Shown in pieces: positions 26,401 through 41,400 of a stretch of DNA of 64,000 bases. The notes beneath the pieces are model-generated. The model saw nothing but the letters and a program-made list of their open reading frames with translations. It did no database searches and was not told where the DNA came from. The stretch comes from Sapria himalayana. Lineage: Eukaryota; Streptophyta; Magnoliopsida; Malpighiales; Rafflesiaceae. The DNA is taken from contig JAREIK010016265.1 of NCBI GenBank assembly GCA_029783825.1, forward strand, positions 1 through 64,000, written 5' to 3'. A program made the translations under genes and the position numbers. The stretch's first letter is position 1, and every line of letters starts with the position of its first letter.

Positions 26401-29400
26401 TGTGAGACATCAAAAATCAAAATCAAGTAGCAATGACAAATGACATGTGGCGTGGTGTGGCATTGGCAACTGGCGTCTAGCAAAGAGTAGGGGGTAATCG
26501 ACAACCACGTCAATCGTCAATCGGCATATCATGAGCATCATCAACCGCAACATCAAAATTACTATCATATGGATCATCATCATCAGCAATCAACTCATTC
26601 ACTTTCATAGCGAATGCAATCTATGTCCCAGCTCCAGCACGATCCTGGATGTTAAATCTCAAATCCTCCCAATTCTTCAAACAGGTCAATGCCTCAATAA
26701 TATTTAGACATAATCTCGATCTCCTATCCGAAATCACGTCACTACAATAGAAAAAAACAGACTCCAATGCTACGCTCGACACCGGATGAGTCAGTAGATC
26801 TCATGTCATCCTAGATAACACGAGAAAGGTTGACTCATATAATTTTCACCACTGTAATATATCAATATTATTAGTATCAGAATATGATATGATTGAGCAG
26901 TAATCGGTATCTAAGTACCGAGAAAACTCGCTCATATGTGATGGTCCACCCCGTCATTTCCCCCTAGCTAACTGAATAGAAAAATTATCATCTCCAAAGA
27001 AGGTATCCATGTCTGTAATCACAGTTTCACTACTACTATCACCATACCTAGTATCGTTGTATGTGAACAGGTCAGTCAACTTCTCGTGAATGAATCCTTC
27101 AGGTGGGTTTCCAGGTTTATGCATGAGAAAATATAAGTCAGGATGTTATCTATCCCTTCCACCTTAACCCTAGGGTCCATGCATGCAGCTAGACAATAAA
27201 GAGATAGAACGGTTGACTAATACTTTAAGTAATTGATTTCTATCTTTACAACCTAATGGCTAAGTATCAGGTCAACTCGATACTTCCTAAATATGCTACA
27301 AATATTACATATGCAACTGAGTGCAATGCAAGTTGCGGAAGTATATACTGATTAACACATGCTCGTCGTGTCATAAAAAATCTTCAAGAATTTCATTTAT
27401 GAAATTCCTGAAACCCAGTCAGTGTCATCAATAATAAGTTCGTCACTCATACTATTGACGTAGTCGACCATCACGTATTCGTATTCAACACATAACTCCA
27501 ACATCAGGTACGTATAATTCCAACGGTGTCTCACATCTGATTTGAATTTTTTCTTCTTAATATTCGCAGAGAAACAGAGACTACCAAACTCCAATTGTTT
27601 GAAAGGAGTACGAATATATTTTAGTGTATTACGTATATTATCCAACACATAACTCCAACATCAGGTACATATAATTCCAACGATGTCTCACATCTGATTT
27701 GAATTTTTTCTTCTTAATATTCGTAGAGAAACAGAGACTACCAAACTCCTATTGTTTGAAAGGAGTACGAATATATTTTAGTATATTACGTATATTATCC
27801 AACACAGGAAAACACACCTCCATACCCATTTGTACAATCAGGTTAATCAAGTGACACATGCATCTGACATGAAAGATCTCTCATAATGGTACATCTCTAA
27901 TATTTCTAACAAACATGTTAATCGCTACTCCATTATTAGATACATTATCGAATGTGATACTAAAAATTTTATTTTGAATTTTATATTCTCTAAAGATTTT
28001 CATTATACACTTAAAAATGATTGGATCATCATAAGAATGGAGAATCTCAGAGAATCCTAAAATTTTTTTATTTATTGTCCAGTTAGAATTCTACATAGTG
28101 GTCAGTGAGACGTGCATAAGATGATTCATTGTGACTTATCCAGATATCGGACGTCATGAACATCACTTCACTATGTGTCATAAATTCATTATTTATTATT
28201 TATTTTTTTAACTTATAAAATTTTAGTATGTCATTCCTAGATGTAGACCTAGGAATCCTACGATAAGCAGGCTAAAAATATGTCTGCATGATGCGCACTA
28301 CCCATTAATCTTCCGAAACTTTGAGATTAAACTCGATTCGGTCTCAAAAAATGCAGTGCTAAGTTGGATTTGCCTAGGAACTGATGCACCATGTTTTTTG
28401 ATGCATAATTTGGCATGTCTTTTAAAGTGCCCAGTCCCAAACGAACTCTTACAAATTAAATTTCTCATATAATATTTGTACTGTTCTATTTCTTCTCCCC
28501 CATTTCTAACATTTTTTTTGTTTTATTATATTAAAATGAGTCCAAACTACAGAAGTAATAATTTTTTATTTTTTAAATATTTGGGTTGAGACGACTAGAG
28601 AAACCTAAGTTTCAGCAGCCTCAGACCTCTGTGTATGATTTTCATTTTTTAAAATTTAAATATGTTTCATTAGTATTAGTCATTTTTTTGAATTTTTGCT
28701 AAATAAGAGGTAGAACCTAGATGATAGATTTTAGATTTTTAGATTAGAAAGAGACTAGAAGGAGAGGGAGAGAAAGTAAATAAAAAAATTTAATTTTTTT
28801 TAAAATATTATTTTTTATGTTAAAAGTTATAATTCAATACTAAACAAAAATTAAAATACTCGTAAAACAGTTAAGTAGATCATGTGCACAGCGTATCACA
28901 CTCTAGTTCAAACTTTCAAACCCAAGATAAGAGTCCCAAAAAGTCAAGCCGAATGAAGAAATTCCGAGTCCCGTGAGAGAGAAGAGTAATAATTTTGAGA
29001 GTGTGAGAATAAATATTAATGAAAAATATAAATTTTATAGATGTGTAGGAAGGGGAATTTTATAGATTAAAGAAATTTTTTTTTAAAAAAAAAAGTAATA
29101 TTTATATATTTTTATTAATTTTTTTATTGATTTTTTAGGGGGCAGAATCATAAGGATCATCGGATTCTGCCCCCTAGCCGTTGGAGGCGGAATCCAACGG
29201 CTGATATTCAAATTATAATTTTTTTAACCTTTGGGGGGGGGGGGGGGGGATTAGGGGTCAGGCTGGACCGCCACGTCGGAGTGGATTCGGACCCGTGCCC
29301 GCGTGTTTTCCCTATCCGTATGGTATGGACTATGGCGCTGGCGGCTAGTGTTGGGGTGGGGTGCGGAACATGTCTCATGCCGGGTTAGGCACGGCACGAG

Positions 29401-32400
29401 GCCCGGTTGGCCTCGGCATGGCACAGCACGATTGGTGTCGTGGTCAGGCACTGCATGGGCCCGGGCATGAGAAATTCATGTGTCGGACCGGCCCAAACAT
29501 GGCCGAATCATGCAATGCCTCGTGCCGGACCGGGCTGGCCCGATTGTCACCTCTATGTCAATCAATACACTAAAAATTATAGCGTACTAGATCCCAAGCA
29601 AACCTAACTAAGTACGAGTGGTAAGGTCTTTAAAATTGAATCTAGTTCAACTTCTTTAACTCCATTCATATACTACAATAATTTAGGAAAGAAAAATATG
29701 ATAAAATTAATTATGATCATAGATCTTTCTATTAAATTTTCAAAAAATTTTAGGATAGCTAGTATCATACAGAGCTACTTCCAGTTTACTTATCATATAA
29801 TTCCTAGGTTCACATATATGAATAACATAATTAAATATTATAGGTTCAAAAAATAATTAATAATTATTAAATTTAGAAAATATAATAAAATGATGTCAGT
29901 AATAAATGATATCTAGATTAGTCGTGACAATATATCATTTATATGCTTTAATGCCCAATACATAGACTCTAAATGCAAATTTAATAAAAAAATATTAGAA
30001 TTTCTTAAAATTCTTCATCTTGATGATGACCTTATCATATATAGGTACATGAAGAGTATCTTTAAAAATTATGATATTTATAATAAAATATTTAATATTA
30101 CATTTAATAATATATCTAATAACAAAATATTTATTAATATATTTATTAGAACCATTAAAGATAAATTATTAGGTAATACTTTTTATGTTAGATATTTATA
30201 TCAGATTATTAAACTGATAGTACAAACTTGAATAAAAGTTATTTTTCTCATATTAAAAAAATAAGAAAATTACTAAAATATCATAGGATACCTACCAGAT
30301 AATATAAATAAAAAAAATTCAAACATAAATAAGATATCATTTAAATTAGACTTATCTAATACTGAAATTATGTGTTGTATATGAACATATAATATCTGAC
30401 TATATCAATAGTAAAAATAACAAACTTATTATTAACAACTCTAACTGAGATATAATAATTTATTTAATAAAATTTCAAAAAAATTTGTCATAATAAATAT
30501 ATGTTCACTGTGTATGCTTTCACCAATTTTATTACACTAAGGTGCATACGCAATATTAATAGTATGTATAGCAAGTTAAGATATCTTTTTATATTTAATG
30601 TTATGACCATTGAGATAGAAACTAAGTATTTAAAATACTAGTCCATAATTCCATATCTTTATTGTTTGACTACATGTATGGATCTTATAATTAAAGTAAA
30701 AGAAATAAAAAATATTTTGATATATATATCCACATGCATAAACCAAAACCACTAACCTAAAAAATTTATTCACGAAAAATTAACCGGCTTATTTATATTT
30801 TATGATACTATGTATAATAATATTTGAAATATAGATTAGGAACATAGAGATCATATTATGAGACGATGACTTCTCTATTTAGATTATAAGGGAGAAACAA
30901 TAGGATAATCTATCAAATAGAAGCGAGTTATTTTGATACTTAAATATCTATTACTGTTCAATCCAATTATATAAAAATAATAATAAACCTTAATATTTTA
31001 TTATCATAAAAATCATATGAATTTACTTATTCCAAATTATCTAAGATAATGGAAAATTTACTGACTCATCTAGTATTTAAGATAGCATCAAAATCTATTT
31101 TATTTATTTTAGCTAATGTCATTTCGGATAAGAGATGATTATGACCAGATATCATTAAGATACTTACAAATACAAGAAGAACTGAGAAGATTTAAATAAG
31201 ACATTAAGGATAGAATGAGAGCATAAGAGCTGCAAAGAATTGATAACTCGTAAAACTTGGAGAATATTGAGATTATCACTAGTGATACCAATAGACACCT
31301 ACATTAAAATGATGATTTTGCATACAAATTCCAATTGACATTGAAATTACTATTATTGATTATTGATATATTTATTTTATGATTATCATTTTGATATGAT
31401 ACAATTTACATTTGATGTTATAAAACTATTATATATTTTTTGCTATTATTATTAATTATTATTTATCATTTTTATTTCATTTCTATCTTTTGAACCTTGA
31501 TTTGAAATAAATTTGTATTTTATTTTTTACTGCACTTGAGTTATAATTTATGTTTATACATTTTGTCTGATACTTATGATTCATTAACATTATGTATGAT
31601 AAATGTTATATAAGTAATTAGTTTTTTTTTATTAATTTTTATTTGTATATTTCTATGATGACTGGTCATTGATGTGTGGTGGCAATGGCAGTGGTGATGG
31701 CTAGTACATGTGGTGGCTCCACCCACAATACTAGCACGATTCAATATGACTCAAGATTAACCGGCATGGTAGGCACTAGTATGTTCAAAATCATGCTGGT
31801 CAAGTTGTGCTAAGAAGGACAGACTGGAAGTCATGTCATGCCAAGCATGGCATGACTTCCATGTCGAGTCATGCCATGCCTGGCACGGCCGCCCGACTAG
31901 GCAACCCAAAACAATTCATGCTATGCCAACATGACCTGTTTGATACCTTTAACTTAAACACCCATCACTAATAAATTTGGGAATATTTTACCCTAATATT
32001 AAAAATATCTTGACTATGAAGTATGAGACATTTTTTGCTAAAAAAGCTTACTAAAACTTCCAATTATGCATGTCAATCTGATTGGAATATTGATGCATTC
32101 GATCTGATACACTTAGATATATAAAAACCTATTAAAAATATAATTAGAGAGAAATTTAGTAATTTAATTATATTTGTTAATGACAACTCAAGATATATTT
32201 GGAATATTTTATTTATGATAAATTATTTTTTTTCTTACTTTTAAATTTTTTCACAAAATAATAAAAATACATTTCTATAAATAAATTTAATAAATTAATA
32301 AAAATAATACAAAAGAATATATATTCGACCAATTTAATACATTGTATAAACCATGAGATTATAAATTAAACTTCATATGCCAACAAACCACCATAAAATA

Positions 32401-35400
32401 AGATAACCAAAATGAAAAATAAATAATTGATTGAAACTAATCATACACTTTTTGAAAAAAATATTTTAAAATGTTTTTTAGGAAATATAATTTTAATCAT
32501 AATTAATCTCATCAATTAGATGTTTTTCTGTCATTTCACAGCAGATGCTTTTTCAAATCTTACATCCTGAAAAAAAATTATTTAATTTATCTCTAAGAAT
32601 TTTTGAATACACTTTTTATCCTAAATCATTCTGCAAGACGGGGCAAACTCACATATAGTATCTTAAATTATATTTTTCTTTATTATTCTAGTACTCAAAA
32701 GATATATAAATATTTATTACTAAAAATTGATAGTGAGAAATATTTATATATTTTTTAAGTGTAATATTATATATTTTTTATCATCCATTATATAATAATT
32801 ATATGAAGAGTATGAATCCAAATATTATACTTAGATCCATTATTCTTTTGTTATTACCTATAATCATGATTTAACTAATAGTTGAAAAAGGGAGTCTCTC
32901 AACGGCCATATCTAAACATGTTGGTATCGAGTATGATACTACTCTCATTGAGTCATCATACCTTCAAACAAATTCATATCATAGAATAAAAAGAAAATGA
33001 GGGTTCTCAAGTAGGAGCCTCATTGACCCCCAGATGACATAGTATTATAAAAGTTTGCACCAATACAAACTAATATTTAGACAACAACTATGACACTCAA
33101 CCACTCAAGACCCTATGATTTTGATATTTTGATCACTCTCTAAGAAAAATATAAGATTTATACTCAATGCTAATTTCATATATTTTGTCATTTCTCATCT
33201 TATTCTCTTTTATTTCTTTTATTATTTTTCTTAATTATACTGACATACTCAAATATTCTTTTGAGATTATCTCATCCAGTATGACATTAGGCCATGATAA
33301 ATGAGATGAACGTCAATAACTCTAATAGGACTTGAGAACTAAAATCATAATCTTCAAAAATATCTTTTATTAGTTATACCAGGAAAGAGACATATGACCA
33401 ACCTCATCAGACTAGAAACTAGATAATCTTGCAAATAAACACTGATTTTGATATTTCGCTCGCTTTCCAAGAAAAATATAAAATCTATACTTAACATCCG
33501 ATTTCATTTATTTTATCATTATCTTGTCATATTCTTTTTTTTATTTATTTTATTAATTTTCTTTAATTATACTAACATAATCAAATCTTCTTTTGATACA
33601 TTATCTCATATAATATAATATTAGGCCATAATAAATGAAATGAACATCATTAACTCTAATGAGACTTAAGTATTAGTATCACAATATTCGAAAAGATATA
33701 TTGTTAGTTATAAATGAGTAATCAATTTGTATATAGTTCTATATGTGAAACTAAATCATCTTAATATAATACTTATAGCAAAGAAATATATGTAAATATT
33801 TGGTGTGGATTATTATAATACTTAATCACAAGTGACCAAGATGATCTATGTATGTATTCTATATTATCTTACATCTTATAATTGAGAGATACAGATATAC
33901 TAATTATACATAAAGAATTTATTTTATTATTGTGATCTTGAGAAGAAAGTGTATATAAAGCAATTATATGAATTTTAAGTAGTACCGTATGGTATTTTTT
34001 GTAAATTACACAGTGTTACATGCCCTCAATCAGTCACAGAGAGTCTTGTTACAAGGCTTTCATAGATAATCATTTATTTTATGTTACACATGTGTATTAT
34101 TGATTCTTAATTATTCTTCTATAAGTATCTTGATGACAAGATAATTTTATTAATTATCTATGTGGATTATATTCTGATTATAAATAATAATAAATTAAAA
34201 ATTATTTAACTCAAGTACATTCAAACATAATTTTAGATAAAGAACCTCGGGAGACTTGGTTATTTTCTTGACATAAAGATGATTTATTCTATGAGATGTA
34301 TAATCTTGACACATTAGAGATATGAACTTGTTACTCTTATTAAAATTAGTATTTTAGGTTGTTATTCAGTAGACATTCATATTAATCAATGTGACTTGAT
34401 CTAATGCAACGTCTCCAATTGACTTTATTATTTATAGAAAAAGTATATGAAGGATTGACTATCTGACCAGATATAATATATGCAGTCAAATATTATATAC
34501 ACAATCAATATAATTAATAAATTCTTATATTATCATCAACAAGTTCACCTTGATGCAGATATTTACATACTTAGGTATATAAAGAAATCCACATGGCTTG
34601 ATATCTCCTATAGAGTTCATACACCTAAAATTAGCCGAGTATTCAGACTTGAGTTGAACATCAATATGCAATGATAAAAGATATACCATAAGTTTTTATT
34701 TCTTTCTTATAAATAAATTTCTCTTAAAAAAAATAAGAGGCAGGAAATTATTTTAAGATTCAATACATAGAAAAAATTCAAAATTATGACGACGGACATT
34801 TATGAGATACTTTGATGTGACATCTACTTGAGTAGATCATCTATGCACATTTTCTCATATCATTTTTTATTATGATAGTAAAACAACAAGATAGATAGCT
34901 TCCAATCCAATATTTCATAAGTGGACATAATACACCGAGATAGATAACTACTTTATTTGAGAAAAGATTAAAAATGAAATTATGATTATAACGTACTTTC
35001 AAATAGTAGAGTTTTAGCAATTATCTTCACGAAAGCCTTAAAAAAATCTCAACATAAATGTTTTTCATCTAATATGAGTATTTTGAAGTTATATACACCA
35101 ACATAATAAAAGAGATAAAAATTTCTTGCTTTTCATATTTATAATTTTTTTTTCTCATTTTTTTATGTTTTGATGAGAGCATCAAATATGTAGGTTGCCC
35201 AAATCATTTCATTCTATATATAAGGGGCATTCATGTATTTTATACCATAGAATATTTTAACTATTATCTTTTCATTTGTGTTAATGTCTTGCAATAATGA
35301 TATTAAAGATATATTTATGCAGCAATCAATAAAATTAACTATTTTATATAAAATATATAAGGATTGAAGACTAAGAGACTTTTTATGACATGAAGGAATT

Positions 35401-38400
35401 TCATACGAAGTGGTTCATCATTTTTCTTTGATAATTACTTTTTTTGACTTTAAAAATATGTATCTGATTATTTATATTTTTATTGATGTTATTTAGCATA
35501 ATAATATGTGATATTAATAGTATATATTGATGACATTCTTATTACCATAGATAATCAATTTCTCAACTTAAATTATTCTTATAAACTAAGTTTCAAAATA
35601 TTAACTTAATGCATCTCATAAACTTTTTAGATATTGATGTAGTTTATTCATGAGATACAACTTTTCATTCCAAGTGAAAGTATACTCATGATATTTTATC
35701 CGTGCATTGAATGTTTGAATGTGCGAAAGTAATCTCACCGCTTAATCTAATTGTATACTTATTCATAAATACCACCACTTCAATTAATTATTTCAATTAC
35801 AAAAGAATTATATTAAAATTTAAATATCTAATAGTTACCAACCATATAGCAAAGTTTATAATATAGATATTCATATCTTAAATTCTCTCGTACAAACTCA
35901 TACTGATGCAATACTTTGAATTCTCAAACACAAAGAAAACTTCAAGTAAGATTTATAGTGGCTTAGCCACTTTTTGGAAGAGCTAGAATTATAAATTACA
36001 ACGATTATGATACTTTATTATTATAGTCAAACAGTTTTTGCACCAACAAAAAGTAAATGTTTTATGAATAAATAAAATATATCGAGACTAACAGCCATTT
36101 TATGTGGAAGAAAATGCATAATAATTTTATAATTACAATCTATACGTCTACCAATACTAGATTATAGTTATCTTCACAAAAATACCTACAAGTATAATTG
36201 TCTTTCTTTTTCTTCAAGCAATATGTTCCCAATATGTATGCATCACCATGAAGATGAGTGTTATAAAATATTGATGTTATTAATTTTATTTTATCTCATC
36301 AAATGTTTTCATTTGTTGAATGGAAGTATCTAATATGTGAGTTGCTCAAACCCTAGCCATATAGAATGTGTGTGTGTGTGTGTCTGTGTGTGTGTCTGTG
36401 TGTGTGTGCGTGAGTGCGTGCGCGTGTGTGAATTTGTGTACCCTTTATTTTATTATTATGCATTTTCTACATTTGTTCAACAAACTTCAATATGAAACTT
36501 TTTATACCCTAATAAATTAAAGTAAAAAAAAATCAATACAAAAATATATAATTCACTAGATTCTTATTTCTTAATGTTTTGTCTTAATGATATGAATTCT
36601 CCTCTATATAGTCATTTTCGTCATGTTTGGTTTATATTAGATAAATTTTTTGAATAATTCAGACAAATAAATATTTTTTTAACAAAATGAATGTTTGGGT
36701 TAAACGTAAATCAAATCAATTTTGAACAGACAGAAAGAGTTCTGTTAGAAACAAAACCTTTGGCTTTGTCTTCTTGGATGGATCATATTGCGCCCTAATC
36801 TCAATAATAGTCTCATTATCATCAGCAAGGATCATGTCTGTGCATTTAATTGGAAAGGCATACCTGCATGCAAAATATCATCCATGAATCATCATTTTAA
36901 AAGATAATTTTAATTTTAAACATTCACAACACACCTAGGTTTTTTATATTGATCAAAAACAAAACTAGAAAAAGTAAGAAAAAAAAAAAGGTTGCCAGAA
37001 GCATACCTGAGTAACACAGATTTTCCTGGTGCAAGACCATAGTAATCCTTCGCATCTTCCTTCCGAAAGTCGGATTGTTCTATGTATACAATATTAGCAA
37101 ATGGAACCTATAGTCAACAAGATGAAAGATCACAAAAAAAAATGACTAAGCATAGAAACAAAAATATATATATATTTATCTGCATATGCAAGCACCCTGA
37201 ATATATATATATATATAAGCTGTTGCAGCTTATAGTTTTTGCTTTTTTATTTTACTGTTTTGCTTTACTGCACTATGGATGTTGGTTTATTGTGGGTGTC
37301 TTTTTTTGCCTTTAATTCAACATGATATTTAAAACCAAAACCTCAAGGAACAAATCCTACGGTATATGAGGGTTTGAAAATCCTAGAGTGGAGGTGTGTG
37401 CTAAAGTGCATATGGGTGTATTAAAAGTGGGTGCACCACCACACGGAAAACATGGGCGTGCCTTGTTATTGTGCAGAAAAACACACTGCTCTGCATACAT
37501 GCAACAAAAAAGGTGCTCAGGTCCTTCATCATTCATCACACTTACACTACTCGACTCACCATCAGTAGAGGCATGCCAACAAAAAAAAAAAAAAAGAAAA
37601 TGTGACAAAATCTATTTTAGGCAGAACTTAATATTGTAATTATTCGTTTGGGTCAAGTATTTGTGTGTGATATTAACTAATTATTTGTATTTATTATAGT
37701 TTATAATTTTAATGTATTTCTTTTCTTTTATTTCTGTATTATGGATAAGAATCTAAAGGTTTTGCAGTTCACAACTTTATAATTTTTTTTATTGTTTTCA
37801 TTTTATTACGTTATTACTAGGAGCACCAGACTTTTAGGTCGTCGCAATTATATTTACCTAATATATATATAAATATTATTTGTACATTAATTATTATGAC
37901 TGTTACATTGATTTTTACTATAAAATTAAATCATACTAAAAATAATATATGTAATCAGTATACTTAGTCATTCCCTATACTTTGTTAGATATATTCGCCT
38001 TCATGAAGCAATTCACATATAGAGGTACGTGGACTAATTATGATTGAGTTTGGATTTTATCATTTATCATATATATTTTATTGATTATAAATGTAAATGA
38101 TATCTAATTTAAAAAAGATAAATATGAAATTATTCAACACAAAAAGTAATTCTAATTAGTATTTCAAATGAAAGATCTTGAAATATTTAAATATTTTCTT
38201 TGAAGTGTGCTCGAGTTGGTATTACATATTATTATATATGAAACATGTGTTGGATACTTGTTCGATACTCCAGATATCAAATAATTTGTGTCATTTAATA
38301 AATAAATATAGGCTAAACATCTTTGCATATATTTTAGTATTTGTAGAAGAGATTCTACTAATTTTTTATTTTGAGAGGGTTTAACAAATATTAAAAAAAC

Positions 38401-41400
38401 AAAAAATTTTGATAAAATTAGACTCCAAAGAGCAAAATCTTATAGAAGAAATGAGCGATGAAGAGTCATAACTATTCTCTTGTCACAACATATGTATGTA
38501 CTTTATATTAGTTTTAAATAATTACAATATTCTTTCTTGGTCATAACACAACTAAAATAGTCATGATACTCTTTATACTGTACAATTCTATCATAGAATT
38601 AATAAAATTATTTTATTATGTAGCATATCTATCATAGTTGATAAATTTTCTTGGAATTATGGCTGAACTAGCTATAAATCACTTTAATTTATTTGCACAT
38701 CACAATAGTTATGTACCACATTCATACAAATAATTACAATGCATTCCAAAATTATGATTTATTCAAAACAGAGCCAAAATATCATGTTATATGAGTCACA
38801 TCATTTTCCACTATGATGCTTTGTTATATAAAATCACGTCATATAAAATCATTTTCCACTATGATGTTATGGCATATTACTTAAGTGATTTTATAAAGGG
38901 ATATAAAATCAAGTAATATGTGAAACTTATAAGAAAATATAAATATTTAATTGTTGCGAGTGCAGAGCTTATGAAGCCAAAAGCATAAATATTTTTAGTA
39001 ATACAATATCTCATATTTTTTTAGTTAATTAAATATTAAAGAATAAAAATATATACTCAAAACAATCATTAAAAATACTTGACGTATTACAAAAAAATAT
39101 TAGGTGTGCAAATAATCCTTGTACAAAATGATAAGTTGCCTCGATATTAAAAAATTAAGTAGATAATTACCAGAAGATAATCCTCGGCGGTGACAGTCAA
39201 ACGAATGATGGTCATCTTGTATTCCAAGAGGAAACATGAGCATTTCATCACTAATCTATATTTGATCTAATAATCAAACACGATATTATTTAAAAATTAA
39301 AAAATATCATTATGAATAAGTATGATAGTCAAACAAAGAGTCTAAGTAAATTCTCAAAAGATAGGTACACCTGTTCAACTCATATAATTATTAGTTTATT
39401 ATTAATTGATTGAATCATCAAAATAATTCATTGAGATAAATATCTAGATTTATATCAATTTTATTAGTTATACGACACCGATACATAAAAAGTTATGTTA
39501 GATGAAAGATATTCGCTCAACTGAATTTTGAGATCATATTAACTAACTGCAAGTTTTAGCACTCTCACAATATCGCAACAATACTCTCTCAAAGACTAAC
39601 CTTTTTGAGTTGTGCTCTAGTTGATATTCCTATTGAGTTAAATACAGACATTTTATTTAATACAAATTTTTTTATTGGTTCAGCTACATAAAAGAAAAAT
39701 ATATTAAAGATTAATTATTTGTCTATTATTAGACCTAACATTATCTATGCTGATAAAAAAGTAGTTAAATAGGTATTACTATCTTTTCTTTGTTGTTTTG
39801 AAGTAGATCTAAAGATAGTGATTTTGCTGATTATAATTCCGAAAGTAATCGAGTCACATATATGATAAAATAAACTTTTATTTAGATATCAATTACACAA
39901 TGATTGTATAGGTAGTTCAATCAACCAACAATGAACCAACAACCACTTTAATCAGAATGATAAAATTAAATTTTTAGTAAGACTCTTAAATTCTAAAGTT
40001 AATTTAGTTCATTATGCATATTAAATTGTCTAAATTGAATGATTATCATTATGTTAGGTTACAAAATAAAGATTATATTATTATAAAAAAATTATAGTGT
40101 TCTACTAACATACAAGGTGATCGTCATCTATTGAGTCATTCCCAATGATGATTTCTTTGTAGTAATCCCCTCAATACTTTATTACTGAAATGATAAATCA
40201 TCCATGCTCAAAATCATTGACAAGTTCACACTTTTAAGCAACTCATCAATTAACTTTAATGATTTCTTCGTATATTCATTCTTATTCTCCTATCTCAAAT
40301 ATCATAAACACGTAAACTAACACAATATTAGAAAACTTATATTTTCGACTTCAATAGCATCATACTTGTGATAATTAACATATATATTTCCTCATATATC
40401 ATCGGTAATAGTTATATGATAAAAATAACATATAAGATTATTACACCCATATGAGTCACATCCACTCTTATATGTCTTTTGATTTACTTGTTATCATCAA
40501 TCATAAAGACATTCGCCTCTAATATTAAAGATAAAATTCTCAAAAAAATATTTTATAAAACTCTCACTTCAATTGGAGTCAATTCATCTTAGATATGCAA
40601 GATGAATTACCTTATAAAAATATTCATACTTTTGACTTTTTAAACATCACACTAATACCATTAAATTTATCTCAATAGTAGATTTTAACATATAAATTTA
40701 TCTCACACATCATTATCATAAAAATTATCATTTCCATCATAATAATTTATATAGTTAGTATAATTAATTATTTTCGAGACTTTGATTACCAAGTTCACCT
40801 TCAAGCAGCTCTTCACTTGTTAAGATGTGTGAAAAAAATCTCTAAGGTCCATGAACTCTTTCCGTAATTACGAGCATTTGTAGTTAGTCGAGTATTCAGA
40901 TTCAAATTAAGAACTATCAGGAACTGAGAGAAGGTATACGACAAAGTTTTGTAAGTTTCTTATAAACAATCTTGCCTTCTAGAAAAAATAAAAGACAGAC
41001 AATTATAATAAGATATAGGTAATAGATAGAATTAAAAATGATAATGATATTCACTTGTGAGATACCTTGAATATGACACATGTTTGAGATCAAATAAACG
41101 ACTTATATTTCTCAATTGTGTGGGGGCAACATTTTTATAATAATTATGATTGAGATTTATTGCATCATATTTCTTTTTACGTATTGATTTTAATAATTAT
41201 GGTATTTATTTTATTGATTATATATGTATAAAATATTCTTATTTTGTAAGATCAATTAAAAATTATTCAATGCAATAAGCAATTCTAATCACAATTTGAT
41301 ATGAAAAATCTTGAAATACTTAAATATTTTTTTTTCAAATTGATATGACATATCTTATTTTATTTGAGATACTTGAAGATTCATAAAATAGTAATGGTAT

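Larger units (their letters stand above)
25810..29555 (-). mobile_element. Full-length hAT (Ac-like) transposon, 3746 bp, with perfect TSD
   Basis: The left end TAGAGGTGTCAAACGGG and the right end CGATTGTCACCTCTA are inverted repeats. The flanks 25802-25809 and 29556-29563 are both TGTCAATC, a perfect 8-bp target duplication. Both ends have GC-rich subterminal regions with GGCACGG-type repeats. The interior carries a minus-strand transposase with a BED finger near 28.4 kb and hAT C-terminal homology near 26.5-27.6 kb. It sits inside an older hAT, within a GlnRS intron. Confidence 0.9.
23975..31951 (+). mobile_element. Old hAT element carrying two younger nested hAT insertions
   Basis: The left end at 23975 reads TATAGGCGTCAAGTGGG and the right end at 31951 reads GTTTGATACCTTTA, both decayed forms of the family terminus. 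GC-rich subterminal DNA lies inside each end, and plus-strand transposase remnants fill 29.6-31.2 kb. Removing the two nested elements and one copy of each target duplication leaves about 3.64 kb, close to the 3.75 kb of the full-length relative at 25810. A clear target duplication is not visible: TTAATACG against TTAAACAC is only a partial match. The boundaries are therefore inference. Confidence 0.5.

Noticed and set aside
27397..27648. 83-codon minus frame as an independent gene
   Set aside because: It is one surviving piece of the hAT transposase core ([10 protein letters not shown]), not a gene of its own.
37357..37639. Opposed 83-codon frames on both strands
   Set aside because: They are mirror frames over the same DNA, lie in the GlnRS intron just upstream of exon g, and show no domain or splice logic.
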